This document shows positions 19,815 to 29,205 of a stretch of 64,000 nucleotides of DNA, one piece after another (positions within the stretch are counted from its first letter, which is position 1; the number at the start of each line of letters is the position of its first letter). The stretch spans positions 62,001 through 126,000 of the forward strand of contig CAWFFV010000056.1 of the NCBI GenBank assembly GCA_963814985.1, in the 5' to 3' direction. This DNA comes from CAWFFV01 sp963814985. Its GTDB lineage: Bacteria; Chloroflexota; Ktedonobacteria; Ktedonobacterales; Ktedonobacteraceae. The position numbers and the translations under genes were made by a program. The notes under the pieces were generated by a model. That model saw only the letters and a program-made list of their open reading frames with translations. It had not been told where the DNA came from and ran no database searches.

Positions 19815-20085
19815 CTGCTCTGTCAAACGTCATTGAGTCCAGAGGAATGGGAAATGGACCCCGAAAGGGGTAGGGACCCCGTTCACGGCGTCCAGCGATT
19901 CATCGCGCATATCAGGTTCAGGAACTCAAAAGTTGTCGGAGCGAAACAATCTTCAGCCGGGTTGAGAGGACGGTACGGGTGCATTCTTGCAGAATATATG
20001 CGCGATGAATTGCTGGACCCGCTTCAGCGCGTCCCTACCCCTTTCGGGGCCATGTTCCCATTGAAGTTTGACAGGGCACTACCTG
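19815..20085. mobile_element. MITE-like inverted-repeat element
   Basis: About 270 bases with imperfect terminal inverted repeats of about 75 bases. Shared blocks in both arms are CTGTCAAAC at the outer ends, CCCCGAAAGGGGTAGGGAC, GTCCAGC and ATTCATCGCGCATAT. It has no coding capacity of its own; the ORF at 19719-20105 merely crosses it. A second, partial copy is at 48394-48440. Its right end stops about 10 bases before the receiver gene. Confidence 0.7.
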
Positions 20086-20094
20086 GAGCAGTAT

Positions 20095-20487
20095 ATGGCT
20101 CATAATGAAGAGCAAACAATTACCGGAGAAGACAGTAAAATAATTTTGTTAGTAGAGGATGATGTAAACATTGGTGAAGTTCTCGTTCAAGCTATCTCTC
20201 AGGAGACCTCCTATCTGCCCATATTAGTCGTAGATGGGTTTGAAGCCTTAAACGTTGTGAAAAAGTGCAAACCTCGTTTATTCATTTTGGACTATCAACT
20301 CCCCGGTATGAATGGCATCGAACTCTACGACCATCTGCACGCCATTGAAGAGCTATCTCTTGTTCCTGCGATTATGATGAGCGCACGATTACCTCAGCGT
20401 GAGCTTGATAAGCGAAAAATTCTCGGAATGAATAAACCTATTGATCTGGATGATTTCTTAGAAACTATCGAACAACTCATAGTTTGA
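20095..20487 (+). CDS. Single-domain response regulator (receiver protein)
   Basis: A CheY-like receiver of 130 residues and no output domain. Acidic pocket E21-D22-D23 (LLVEDD), phospho-acceptor Asp66 (LFILDYQLPGMNG), Ser in MMSAR in place of the usual Thr, and Lys in GMNKPID. It would be phosphorylated by a histidine kinase, but none is adjacent. ATG 20095 is preferred (GGAGCAG upstream) over TTG 20068, which lies inside the terminal repeat of the inverted-repeat element. A MITE directly upstream probably replaced part of the native promoter. Confidence 0.85.
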   Translation: MAHNEEQTITGEDSKIILLVEDDVNIGEVLVQAISQETSYLPILVVDGFEALNVVKKCKPRLFILDYQLPGMNGIELYDHLHAIEELSLVPAIMMSARLPQRELDKRKILGMNKPIDLDDFLETIEQLIV

Positions 20488-20611
20488 CCCTGAAAGCTCA
20501 ATGTTGTGTTATAATGCCGCCAAACCATTTGTTCTAAATGTTATTCATACAGGTGAGTTTCACTACCAATTACCAATATCCACATGATTCTATTGCCGAG
20601 AGGGAGACGGG

Positions 20612-21298
20612 ATGTTCATTGGAAAAATCGTCAAATCGGACTCACATATCAACTATGTCTGTCAAATCTCTGCACCACATGAGGTCGAAGTCGAGCCAAA
20701 TCCCACTGATTATGCTTTTGGTCGTTTTGTGCAAGTAGCTGTACGCTCAGGACTGAGCAATAATCTGGACATCGTCTCTGGCATCAACCAGGAACCAGTG
20801 ACCTATGCTATTGGTGTCATCTATGATACAATTCTGGTCAATCCTACCTTTGGTTCGCTAGGTCCACGCCTTTCAAATGAGACACAGGTGGAGCTCTTTT
20901 CTCCTGACTATATCTCTGAAAAGGCGATCTTGATTTATATCATGGTCCTGGGTATGATGGAGCAACGTCCCATCCCTGACGGAACATCTGCCGTCATCTC
21001 GACAATGCAGGGCGTACCTCCTCTGTCGCTTGAGTTGGGAAGCGTAATCGAGACAATGACCGATGAGGAGGTACGGGCCTTCCATTTCTTCAGCGATCCT
21101 ACGGAACCTGATGGCGAGAGTCCCTATTTACATATGGGCTATCTGCCACATATCATCGCCCAACGCAGCAGCTTATTGCCAATGGTCACCCTTCGCATCA
21201 TCGACCAACTGGAACGCCTATTCCCACAGAATCTTGCTGTGCTCTCTATCGTCAAACGCAATTTTGCCTGGCGACTCAAGGTAGAAACCACAGGCTAA
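20612..21298 (+). CDS. HAS-barrel-like partner protein encoded before HerA
   Basis: 228 residues in a clean frame. The N-terminal part (MFIGKIVKSDSHINYVCQI, then FGRFVQVAVRSG) is beta-rich and looks like the HAS barrel that caps HerA-type hexameric ATPases. The rest is mixed alpha/beta without a catalytic motif I recognise. The gene ends 15 bases before herA, so the two are co-translated. NurA nuclease is the usual archaeal HerA partner, but no nuclease motif is visible here. I infer a docking or regulatory subunit. GAGAGGGAGACGGG precedes ATG 20612. Confidence 0.6.
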   Translation: MFIGKIVKSDSHINYVCQISAPHEVEVEPNPTDYAFGRFVQVAVRSGLSNNLDIVSGINQEPVTYAIGVIYDTILVNPTFGSLGPRLSNETQVELFSPDYISEKAILIYIMVLGMMEQRPIPDGTSAVISTMQGVPPLSLELGSVIETMTDEEVRAFHFFSDPTEPDGESPYLHMGYLPHIIAQRSSLLPMVTLRIIDQLERLFPQNLAVLSIVKRNFAWRLKVETTG

Positions 21299-21313
21299 CA
21301 GGAGGTTCCATCT

Positions 21314-23044
21314 ATGATTAACTCAAACAATCCCGCCGCTGTACAGCCGCTGCGTAAGCCTGTTGGCATCACCAAAGGACCTGGCGAAACGACGCACGAA
21401 TATACATTTGTATCTCGTGATGATGAACAGGTACTCAAAAATGGTGAATATGTCTACTACGAACTCTCCGATCCCGAGCAAGCAGGACCACGCGGCCATA
21501 CCTCCTCTATGCGCCGTGTCCTGGGGCGTATTCTCAAGCGTGTTCCTTTACAACTCTACCCGGATACGTTCCTGGGAGAGCCTGACATCTCACCTGCCCA
21601 GGTAGCTGCAATGGTGGGTTATAACGCCCACACCAATGAATTGTTTGAATTACATGTCGCTATTATGGGTTATTACGAACATAACACCGGCTCATTTATC
21701 AATCCCTGGATTCCACCGCAATCCGGCAAAAAGATTTTTCTCGCCGATGATCAGATGCTGGCAGAAATTCTTAGCCGCAAACAGGAGAAACAGCCAGGCT
21801 CCGCTACTATTGGTTCACTCCTCACCCGCTCCCCTGGTGCTGTTCCCATTGTCCTCTCAGTAAAAGATGTAGTGAGTACCCATCTTGCCATTATTGCCAG
21901 TACAGGGGCCGGAAAGAGCTATCTGGCAAGTGTGATCATCGAAGAATTGATGCAACCACACAACAAGGCCTGTGTTCTGATTATTGATCCTCATGGGGAA
22001 TATGGCACTCTGGACCAGATTGCTAATGCACCACAGTTCGAGGAGGCTGGCAATGGACGAGGTAGCGGATACAGGGCACAGGTTAAAGTTTACAAACCCG
22101 AACAGGTCAAGGTACGCATCTCAACATTAAACATGGGAGATATGCGCTCACTCCTTCCTGAGATGACGGAGAAGCAACAATACTTACTCAGTCGGGCACT
22201 ACGCAAAGTACATGAAACAAAACGCGGAACACCATGGGGCGCTGCTGATCTGAAACAAGCCATCAAAGCAGTTGCCAAACAGAAGGGAGATGAAGAGAGT
22301 GAGGGTGCCGATGATTCAAGTACTATCCATGCGCTCACCTGGCGCGTTGAGCAACGCTTTGAAAATAGCTTTACTTTTGACGACTCACAACACCTGGATC
22401 TGCCTGAAATCTTCAAGCCGGGACAATGTACGGTGCTGCAATTCAATGAAATCGATGAGCGTGATCAGCAGGTCGTTGTGGCTACCCTGCTACGCCGTCT
22501 CAATCAGGCACGTATGGATACCGAACGTGGGAAGGTCCATTCGGGCGAGTCTTACCTGCCCTATCCCGTTTTTGTCCTCTTAGAGGAGGCACATCACTTT
22601 GCTCCTGGTGGCGCTGAGGTGGTTTCGACGGCAATTCTTAAGCAAGTACTCGCCGAAGGGCGCAAATTTGGTATCGGCGTGGGTCTCATCAGCCAGCGTC
22701 CTGGGAAGCTTGACGCCGATGTGCTCAGTCAGTGCCAGACCCAGTGCATTATGCGTATTGTGAATGAAATTGACCAGAAGAGTGTTGGTGCCGCGATTGA
22801 AGGTGTTGGACGTGATTTACTGGATAACTTGCCTGCGCTCTCCAAAGGACAGGTGATCGTTGCAGGTGCTGGAGTCAACACTCCTGTGATCTGTCGTGTG
22901 CGCTCACGCTACACTCAACATGGGGGTGAGAGTAAAGATGCCCCTGACATGTGGCAAAAATACTTTAGCCAGGAGGCACAGGAGAGTCGCCGCCGCGATG
23001 AGGCTCCTTTAAATGGGAATAAGGGTTTTAATTTGTTGAGGTAG
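21314..23044 (+). CDS. HerA/FtsK-superfamily DNA-translocating ATPase
   Basis: 576 residues in a clean frame. A beta-rich N-domain (about 25-130) precedes the motor. Walker A is ASTGAGKSYLA at about residue 195-205, with a DPHGEY motif after it. Walker B is PVFVLLEEAHHFAP, followed by the sensor region GLISQRPGKLDADVLSQCQT and the arginine-finger-type segment VNEIDQKSVGAAIEGVGRDL. HerA-like pumps are hexameric and move along double-stranded DNA in repair, and in some defence systems with nucleases. Here the neighbours are a HAS-barrel-like protein and a small membrane protein. ACAGGAGGTTCCATCT precedes the ATG. Confidence 0.88.
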   Translation: MINSNNPAAVQPLRKPVGITKGPGETTHEYTFVSRDDEQVLKNGEYVYYELSDPEQAGPRGHTSSMRRVLGRILKRVPLQLYPDTFLGEPDISPAQVAAMVGYNAHTNELFELHVAIMGYYEHNTGSFINPWIPPQSGKKIFLADDQMLAEILSRKQEKQPGSATIGSLLTRSPGAVPIVLSVKDVVSTHLAIIASTGAGKSYLASVIIEELMQPHNKACVLIIDPHGEYGTLDQIANAPQFEEAGNGRGSGYRAQVKVYKPEQVKVRISTLNMGDMRSLLPEMTEKQQYLLSRALRKVHETKRGTPWGAADLKQAIKAVAKQKGDEESEGADDSSTIHALTWRVEQRFENSFTFDDSQHLDLPEIFKPGQCTVLQFNEIDERDQQVVVATLLRRLNQARMDTERGKVHSGESYLPYPVFVLLEEAHHFAPGGAEVVSTAILKQVLAEGRKFGIGVGLISQRPGKLDADVLSQCQTQCIMRIVNEIDQKSVGAAIEGVGRDLLDNLPALSKGQVIVAGAGVNTPVICRVRSRYTQHGGESKDAPDMWQKYFSQEAQESRRRDEAPLNGNKGFNLLR

Positions 23045-23089
23045 ATTGGGATGGGAGACACATCTCAGATATTCATGTAAGGGTTGATC

Positions 23090-23455
23090 ATGACCAATCG
23101 CGTGTCGTTGTATACATTAGTATTGATAATTCCGGTGGCGTGGGGAGGACTTTTGTTGTTCACACGCTTCGTACCACCCCATTCGATGCTGGCATTTATC
23201 GTGTTCTTTTTGGTGTTAAGCGTGGCACAAACCAGTACCTTTGCCCTCGTCGCCTATTTTCTCGGTCTCTATTTTCTCACTTCACGGCGCTACCGTACCA
23301 CAATCCGTCAGGCCATTCGCCAGGGCGCACTCCTCTCGCTTGTTATCGTGTTGAATTTGATCTTGCGAGCACTGCATAGTTGGAGCATTTTTATGGCTAT
23401 CGTAATCTTTGGAGCCGCAGCCGTCGTCGAGATTTTGTCTCTGGCGAGAAAATAA
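23090..23455 (+). CDS. Small four-helix membrane protein of unknown function
   Basis: 121 residues, four hydrophobic segments (LYTLVLIIPVAWGGLLLF, SMLAFIVFFLVLSVAQTSTF, GALLSLVIVLNLIL, IFMAIVIFGAAAVVEIL) and a basic loop RRYRTTIRQAIRQ. ATG 23090 has GTAAGGG upstream. It sits 45 bases after herA and abuts the glycosyltransferase start, so it may bridge two functions in one operon. No family is recognised. Confidence 0.65.
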   Translation: MTNRVSLYTLVLIIPVAWGGLLLFTRFVPPHSMLAFIVFFLVLSVAQTSTFALVAYFLGLYFLTSRRYRTTIRQAIRQGALLSLVIVLNLILRALHSWSIFMAIVIFGAAAVVEILSLARK

Positions 23456-23457
23456 AT

Positions 23458-24400
23458 ATGCATATCCTGATTATCCGACCAGGAGCCATTGGAGATGCAT
23501 TATTAGCTTTCCCTGTGATACACGCGCTCCGCACCCTGTACCACCATTCTCATATCACACTTGTAAGCAATGCTGCGGTCTTGTCCCTGGCTCGTGAATA
23601 TGGGATTGCCGACGAAGTATTTGACTACGGAGCAGCACAATGGAGCGAACTCTTCTTAACCACTCGCCCTCATACATCTCATACATCACACCGTACATCC
23701 CATACATCCGCCTTACAAGACCTGTTACAGCGTACCGATCTGGCTATCTGCTGGCTACGTGATTCTGACGGTATTGTTGCACACAATCTGCGCACAGCTG
23801 GTATCAAAGAAATTATGATCGCACCAGGGCGTCCAACTACGGATGAACGTATCCACATCACACAATATCTGGCACGCACGGCCGGTATACAGGACACAGT
23901 AGATACTCAATGGATTCTTCCAACACACATCCCAAACACAGTCTGCCCGCTCTCATCCTCACTCTGTTGCTATTCATCCTGGTAGCGGGGGAGCACACAA
24001 ATGCTGGCCTGTCACTTACTTCGCCACCACAATGACAACACTATGGCAACGTAACATAGCTGTTTTGTTGCTTGCCGGACCCGCTGATCATGAGCGACTT
24101 ACCACTCTATTGAATCATCTTCCATCGCCACCTCTACCGACTCTGCTCAAAATACTTGTCGATGCGCCTCTCCTGGAAGTGGCACAACATCTACAACAAT
24201 GTCGTGGTTATCTTGGCAATGATAGTGGCATAACCCATCTTGCAGGAATGCTTGGCGTCCCTACTATCGCTCTTTTTGGACCCAGCGACCCACTCATCTG
24301 GCAACCACCCGGCCCTGCGGTGAAGGTCCTCTCTGAACCACTCTTAGCAAATTTACATAGCGACGTGGTGTTCTCTACTCTCGAAGCGTTCTGCTTATAG
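23458..24400 (+). CDS. Glycosyltransferase family 9 (heptosyltransferase-like), frame changes in the middle
   Basis: The start MHILIIRPGAIGDALLAFPV is the classic GT9 N-terminus. After a break between 23940 and 24035, another frame gives HPGSGGAHKCWP and later GYLGNDSGITHLAGMLGVP and ALFGPSDP, the conserved nucleotide-sugar-binding C-domain. At least two indels are needed to join them. The reconstructed protein is about 310 residues, slightly short for the family. The gene abuts the small membrane protein gene (stop 23455). The enzyme would add a sugar to a cell-surface glycan; the acceptor is unknown, since these bacteria are not expected to make classic LPS. Confidence 0.8.
23671..23709 (+). 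repeat. Short 9-10-bp tandem repeat within the glycosyltransferase gene
   Basis: Four near copies of CATACATCT/C follow one another and encode HTSHTSHRTSHTS. It lies in a variable loop between the two GT9 lobes, so copy-number change could be tolerated, or could cause frame switching when a unit changes by one base. Confidence 0.6.
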
Positions 24401-24532
24401 AAACATTTCTCCTTCCTGCATACAAAAGATACAAATATTTAGATAGCCCTTTTAGCATGGAAAGTTTACAACAGGAGTAAGATGAAATAAACTGAAGGGT
24501 AGTAAGACATAAGTATAGGAGAGGAGCACATC

Positions 24533-25341
24533 ATGATTGACGATCGTCCTGAGATGCAAGGGCAAAATCCATCCTCAGGGAAGTTAGTGTTACCAGGCTA
24601 TTCCGAAGCACCGCATTCCCCAAATACTTACACACAGGGAATGTATACATCACCAAGACACTTTGCCAGTCGCAACATATCTTCTGCTCCTCGCGCTCCC
24701 CTTGCCAAACTGAAATATCTCTGGCAGAGCGACCCGGCCTATAAAGTTCTCATCGTCTCCGTAGCTATGGTCCTTGCGGCTAGCCTCGTGCTTGTCACTC
24801 TTGCTAGCATCGTACTTGCTCAGAAACCTTCCGGTAACACAACTGCATTAACAGGAACAAATCCACAAGGTCCAACCAATACACGCCCTACGTTCCCTAC
24901 CCCCAGTGGCGGCCATGGTAGTACAAGTAGCAGCCAGCCTCCTCAGAATCCAACTCCGGTATTACAAAACACTCCTCAAGCTACTCTGCCCCCACAGCCT
25001 ACCCTCCAACCAACTCAACCAACCCAGGAAATCCACCAACGTTACAAATTACGACCATTCCACAGCAGGTGCGCAACGGTACAACTGTATTCGTCGGTGT
25101 CACAGCAAACATGGAAGGCGTGAATGTGCAACTGCTGGTAACGTATAATACCATGTCAAGCCCTTTTATAAGCGGAACACAGATGACGGATGCCGGTGGA
25201 AATGTTACATTACCCTGGCGTGTACATGTTCTGGCACTTGTTGGAAAATTCGTCACGGCGCGTGTTGTCGCTATAACACAGGGACCAAATGGTCAACAAA
25301 TATCGTCTCAGCCAGTCATCGTGCAAATCCTTGTGAAATAG
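24533..25341 (+). CDS. Membrane-anchored protein with Pro/Thr-rich linker and beta-domain (one frame change)
   Basis: A cytosolic head of about 75 residues is followed by one membrane segment (VLIVSVAMVLAASLVLVTLA), a long Pro/Thr/Gln linker (TPSGGHGSTSSSQPPQNPTP, LPPQPTLQPTQPTQ), and a beta-rich C-domain after a frame change near 25030. The second frame reads PQQVRNGTTVFVGVTANMEG and ends SSQPVIVQILVK, resembling an Ig-like exported domain. AGGAGAGGAGCACATC precedes ATG 24533. Its position before moxR may be chance. Function unknown. Confidence 0.65.
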
Positions 25342-25425
25342 ATGGGAGTGGCAGAATATTTCAGCCAGGAGCCTTTCTTGAGCACAAAGGAAGCGGGCTG
25401 CGGCAGGTAGATATAAGGACAACAT

Positions 25426-26379
25426 ATGACAGATGGGATTATCCAGGTACAAGATGCAGCTCGCCTTCTCCGAAAGAACACGGGCAAGGTCATTGTGGGA
25501 AAAGAAGAGGTCACCGACCTGCTCATGATTGCGCTGCTTTGTGAGGGACATGTCTTGTTTGAAGATGTGCCTGGAATTGGCAAGACGACATTAGCAAAAT
25601 CAATCGCCAGATCCCTCGATTGCTCATTCCAACGCATTCAATTTACACCCGACCTGCTTCCTTCAGATATTACTGGTATTACCTTTTATAACCAGAAAAC
25701 AGGCGAGTTTGAATTTCGACCAGGGCCATTACTGGCACAGGTCGTTCTTGCTGATGAGATCAACCGTGCTACACCGCGTACCCAATCTGCCCTTCTGGAG
25801 GCCATGGAAGAGCGGCAAGTGAGCGTTGAACGCGAAACACTGGCTTTACCGCGCCCTTTTATTGTCATTGCCACACAAAATCCTGTCGAGTTAGAAGGGA
25901 CATTCCCTTTACCAGAGGCCCAGCTTGATCGCTTTCTGATGCGCGTGCGCCTGGGTTATCCGAGCCGGTCGGAAGAGCGACTGATCCTCCAACGTTTCAA
26001 AGAGGAACAGCCGCTCCAGGATCTTACACCCGTCTTGAGTAGCGAACGTCTTCAGACGCTACAAAAGATCATTCGTCAAGTACATGTTGAGCCAATTGTT
26101 GAAAGCTATATTATCGAACTGGTACATGCGACACGTGTTCACAATGCCGTGGAACTGGGTGTCAGTCCACGTGGTACGCTTGCCCTCTACCGGGCAAGTC
26201 AGGCCAATGCGGCCATACGTGGTCGCAGCTATGTCATTCCCGATGACGTCAAACATATGGCACGTCCGGTTCTGGCTCACCGGATGATTGCCACCAGCCA
26301 ATCCAGTTTGCATGGACATCTTCTCGAACAGGTTGTAGATGACATACTGCATACAGTGGCAGTGCCGGTGGAATCGTGA
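25426..26379 (+). CDS. MoxR-family AAA+ ATPase
   Basis: 317 residues in a clean frame. Walker A is EDVPGIGKTTLAKSIARSLD near residue 45-60, Walker B VVLADEINRATPRTQSALLE, sensor-1 FIVIATQNPVELEGTFPLPE, and the arginine region LPEAQLDRFLMRVRLGYPSR. MoxR ATPases act as chaperones for assembly of partner proteins, usually with DUF58 proteins. The DUF58 gene begins inside its last codons (GTG 26376), so the two are translationally coupled. AAGGACAAC precedes ATG 25426. Confidence 0.93.
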   Translation: MTDGIIQVQDAARLLRKNTGKVIVGKEEVTDLLMIALLCEGHVLFEDVPGIGKTTLAKSIARSLDCSFQRIQFTPDLLPSDITGITFYNQKTGEFEFRPGPLLAQVVLADEINRATPRTQSALLEAMEERQVSVERETLALPRPFIVIATQNPVELEGTFPLPEAQLDRFLMRVRLGYPSRSEERLILQRFKEEQPLQDLTPVLSSERLQTLQKIIRQVHVEPIVESYIIELVHATRVHNAVELGVSPRGTLALYRASQANAAIRGRSYVIPDDVKHMARPVLAHRMIATSQSSLHGHLLEQVVDDILHTVAVPVES

Positions 26380-27707
26380 ACAGGCGTTGGTATTATTTTA
26401 GTTTTGCTCTTGTTCTTCTTGGTATCCCCCTACACCAATCACTCTTGATCGTGAGTGGAGTATTGCTGCTACTGGTACTTGGCACCATAGACATCTGGGC
26501 GAAGTATTGTTTTCACAATTTGCATTATCATCGCCAATTGAGTGAACAAAAGGTTTTTTTTGGTGAACAGGTCACCTTTTCACTTACCATTGAGAATGCC
26601 AAACTCCTGCCTTTACCATGGCTAGAGCTTGAAGATACGTTGCCACGAGCATTGACGATCCAGGGACAGCATTTGCACAGCAGCAAACGTAACGACTCGG
26701 TGAAGCTCGCCTGTCTGTTTAGTCCTGGCTGGTATGAGCGTGTAACCAGACACTATACGGTACAATGTCATGCCCGTGGCGTACATATTTTTGGACCAAC
26801 TTTGCTGCATAGCGGGGATGTCTTCGGTTTTATTAGTCGTGAGATGAGACTTGACAATCAGCAATATTTGCTTGTCTATCCTCTTATTGTGCCAATTACC
26901 AGCTTTGGTCTCCCAGCCCGATACCCTTTTGGTACGCAACGTGCACCACGTCGTTTACTGGAAGATCCCTCGCGTGTCATCGGTGTACGCGACTACGTTT
27001 ATGGTGACAGTCTACGGCGAGTAAACTGGAAGGCGACTGCACGTACGATGCAACTGCAAAGTAAAGTCTACGAGGCAACGACAACCCATTGCCTGGTTCT
27101 TTTCCTTAATATTACTTCTCAGATGGATCGCTATTATGGTGTGCATCCTGAGCTGCAAGAGTTGTCGATCTGTGCTACGGCCTCGGTCAGCAATTGGGCT
27201 ATTGATCAGGGCTATGCAGTGGGATTATATGCAAATATGATCATGTTTCTTCCCGATGAAAAGGTATCATCTGTCTCTACAACAGAGCACCAGAATACTC
27301 TTGCAGCAGCACAGTTAAAACGACGACGTATTCATCTTCCAGCCGCCAGCAGTGAAGAGCAACGTAAGCGCATTATGGAAGCACTGGCACGTATACAACC
27401 CTACTTTGGCATTAATGTTGAAACTATTATACAAAATGAGCGTAAAAACCTTCCTGCAGGGGCGACTGTTGTGCTGATTACAAGCAATATTAGTGAGCTA
27501 TTGGTAGATACCCTTGCCCGTCTACGACGGGGAGGACACTCGGTGGCAATCCTGTTTGTGGGTGACACGCCTCCTCCTGTCAAACTAGCTGGCACGATGG
27601 TCTACCACCTGGGCGGCGAAGCTACCTGGCAAGCGTTGGTAGCAGCCAACAAGAAATCTGAAGAGAACACACATGTAGTAGGAACAGGGTCCAGTTTCCA
27701 CTTGTAG
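26376..27707 (+). CDS. DUF58 domain protein, partner of MoxR
   Basis: 443 residues in a clean frame starting with GTG that overlaps the MoxR stop by 4 bases. Two N-terminal hydrophobic segments (YYFSFALVLLGIPL, LLIVSGVLLLLVLGTIDIWA) are followed by a beta-rich region, then the DUF58 signature RDYVYGDSLRRVNWKATART and a vWA-like fold (HCLVLFLNITSQMD, ending near AVLLFVGDTPPP-like AILFVGDTPPP). It is probably membrane bound with its vWA-like part in the cytosol, where MoxR would act on it. The customary transglutaminase/DUF4129 neighbour is not in this operon. Confidence 0.88.
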   Translation: MNRRWYYFSFALVLLGIPLHQSLLIVSGVLLLLVLGTIDIWAKYCFHNLHYHRQLSEQKVFFGEQVTFSLTIENAKLLPLPWLELEDTLPRALTIQGQHLHSSKRNDSVKLACLFSPGWYERVTRHYTVQCHARGVHIFGPTLLHSGDVFGFISREMRLDNQQYLLVYPLIVPITSFGLPARYPFGTQRAPRRLLEDPSRVIGVRDYVYGDSLRRVNWKATARTMQLQSKVYEATTTHCLVLFLNITSQMDRYYGVHPELQELSICATASVSNWAIDQGYAVGLYANMIMFLPDEKVSSVSTTEHQNTLAAAQLKRRRIHLPAASSEEQRKRIMEALARIQPYFGINVETIIQNERKNLPAGATVVLITSNISELLVDTLARLRRGGHSVAILFVGDTPPPVKLAGTMVYHLGGEATWQALVAANKKSEENTHVVGTGSSFHL

Positions 27708-27757
27708 GGCTGAAACTTGTGCCTGCTGGCATGAGATACCGGACACGAGGAAATTCT

Positions 27758-28583
27758 ATGCACAATCACAATGGGGAACCAGAAGACGATTTCGAGGTAA
27801 CAATTACTGATCTTTCTCCGGAGAAAAATCGTCTGCCAGCAGGCACACTTGTAAACCTGAGTTCACGCTTCTTGTCCAGGAGGAGAAGCATTTTCACATT
27901 TACATGCATCATATTTTTGATGGGCTTACTTGTTCTTACCATTATACCTTCCCTTTACAGCAGAGTATCTGGTCTTACCACTCCTTCCAGGCCACTTCTA
28001 CAGCAAACAAACAAAAATTCAATCTCAAGTAATCCAACGACGATAGTGAGTGGAGCAGTGACCATGTGGAATCTAGAAACCGGAGGAAATATTGTTCCCA
28101 ATTCTGATGGAGATATCATTATGTTACCGGGACCACTTCCACAAAATTGTCCAGCAGAACCTGTTACCAGTAAATCGCATGAGGTTGGACAATTTCCTCT
28201 GAAGATTATCGGCTTCTCTGGTTCCAGCGCGATTGTTCACCTGCAGAAAATTCCACTGCTCCACCTCCACTACTGGAGAGGATGGGCTATTCCACTACAA
28301 TTGGAGAATGTCTCTAACAATACAACGCCAGTAACACTCACTCCAGGTAACCTGCATACAGGACCTGTTCCGATCTTTGCCTTTGGTCCTGCTACGACAC
28401 CTTCATTAGCCATCACACTTGATCCTCAACACCCCACAAAAATTCTAGGACAGGCTGCCAGAGATAATGATAATACGCAAAGGTGGGATACGCAGATTGT
28501 ATGTTCCGGGGGCTGGCTGCTACTCCCTTACTGTCTCCTGGCCTCAGGGACACTGGCAGATCACATTTGCAGCAGGTCAGTAA
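27758..28583 (+). CDS. Membrane-anchored secreted protein of unknown function (one frame change)
   Basis: The start MHNHNGEPEDDFEVTITDLS is cytosolic and acidic. One membrane segment follows (IFTFTCIIFLMGLLVLTIIP), then an exported domain with repeated Pro/Thr/Asn. After a frame change near 28490 the other frame gives PGAGCYSLTVSWPQGHWQIT and stops at 28583, a much more convincing domain end than the original frame, which runs to 28876 across the opposite-strand HTH gene. GAGGAAATTCT precedes ATG 27758. No enzymatic motif is visible. Confidence 0.6.
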
Positions 28584-28678
28584 ACTCATACTTCCACCTC
28601 CCAAATATCGAGGAAATCATCGATAAAGCTTCCTCTTCAACTACCAAAAATACAAATAATGACGGGGGATTGGATGCC

Positions 28679-28945
28679 TCAGATATTGGGCATCCAATCC
28701 TCAGCATGTGGCAACTCTCTGCTCTCCGGCTTGACCGTAGAAAAGAGTTGCAAATCGTTACTGGGCCGCAACTGCAAGAGCGCTTCAAGTTCACTTTTTT
28801 TGTAGAGACGTTGCCGCTTGATCCCTTGTTTGTAACTTCTCAGGACTCCCCGACTCACATAGGTGTAAAGTGTTGATAACTTTACTCCCAGTAAACGAGA
28901 GGCTTCATGTCCATCCAGATAATCCTCCCCATTCAACTCTATCAT
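28679..28945 (-). CDS. Small MerR/excisionase-type HTH protein divergent from citrate synthase
   Basis: 88 residues. GEDYLDGHEASRLLGVKLST followed by LYTYVSRGVLRSYKQ and RLYKKSELEALL is a compact winged-helix HTH of the MerR/excisionase class. The same module is fused to the N-terminus of some citrate synthases, and here a citrate synthase gene starts 260 bases away on the other strand. ATG 28945 is supported by AAAGGAGAGGAG upstream. It has no effector domain beyond a short tail. It probably regulates its own promoter and that of the citrate synthase gene, an inference from position and the palindrome at 29119-29134. Confidence 0.75.
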   Translation of the reverse strand: MIELNGEDYLDGHEASRLLGVKLSTLYTYVSRGVLRSYKQGIKRQRLYKKSELEALLQLRPSNDLQLFSTVKPESRELPHAEDWMPNI

Positions 28946-29113
28946 CCTGCACTCCTCTCCTTTCATGTATCTTGTATATGGGCATATTTCCAATGATAGA
29001 AGGACACGCCTGTTTTGTCAATCGCACTGTAGAAAACTATCTATCCTTATCTTCTCACATTCACCAAAAGAAATCAAGCATTGTCGAGATTTATCAATTT
29101 GAATCAAGTCTTA

Positions 29114-29142
29114 TTGACATTTATCGTGATAAATGGTACAAC
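29114..29142 (+). promoter_or_regulatory. Near-consensus promoter with a palindromic operator in its spacer, upstream of citrate synthase
   Basis: TTGACA (29114-29119) and TACAAC (29137-29142) are 17 bases apart. The spacer and last -35 base form ATTTATCGTGATAAAT (29119-29134), with two perfect 7-base arms. A half-site, ATTTATCAA, occurs about 30 bases upstream. The likely ligand is the divergent HTH protein. Confidence 0.65.
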
Positions 29143-29205
29143 TTAGATAGGTCCGGTTTTTTTAGAAGTTAGTGCTTTCCTCCGAAGCAAAGGAGCATAT
29201 AGACT

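Noticed and set aside
20068..20100. Promoter made by the MITE end (TTGACA, 18 bases, TATATG) for the response regulator
   Set aside because: The -10 box would include the start codon ATG 20095, so the transcript would begin after it.
19719..20105. 128-codon forward ORF
   Set aside because: It crosses the MITE-like inverted repeat and has no protein-like character.
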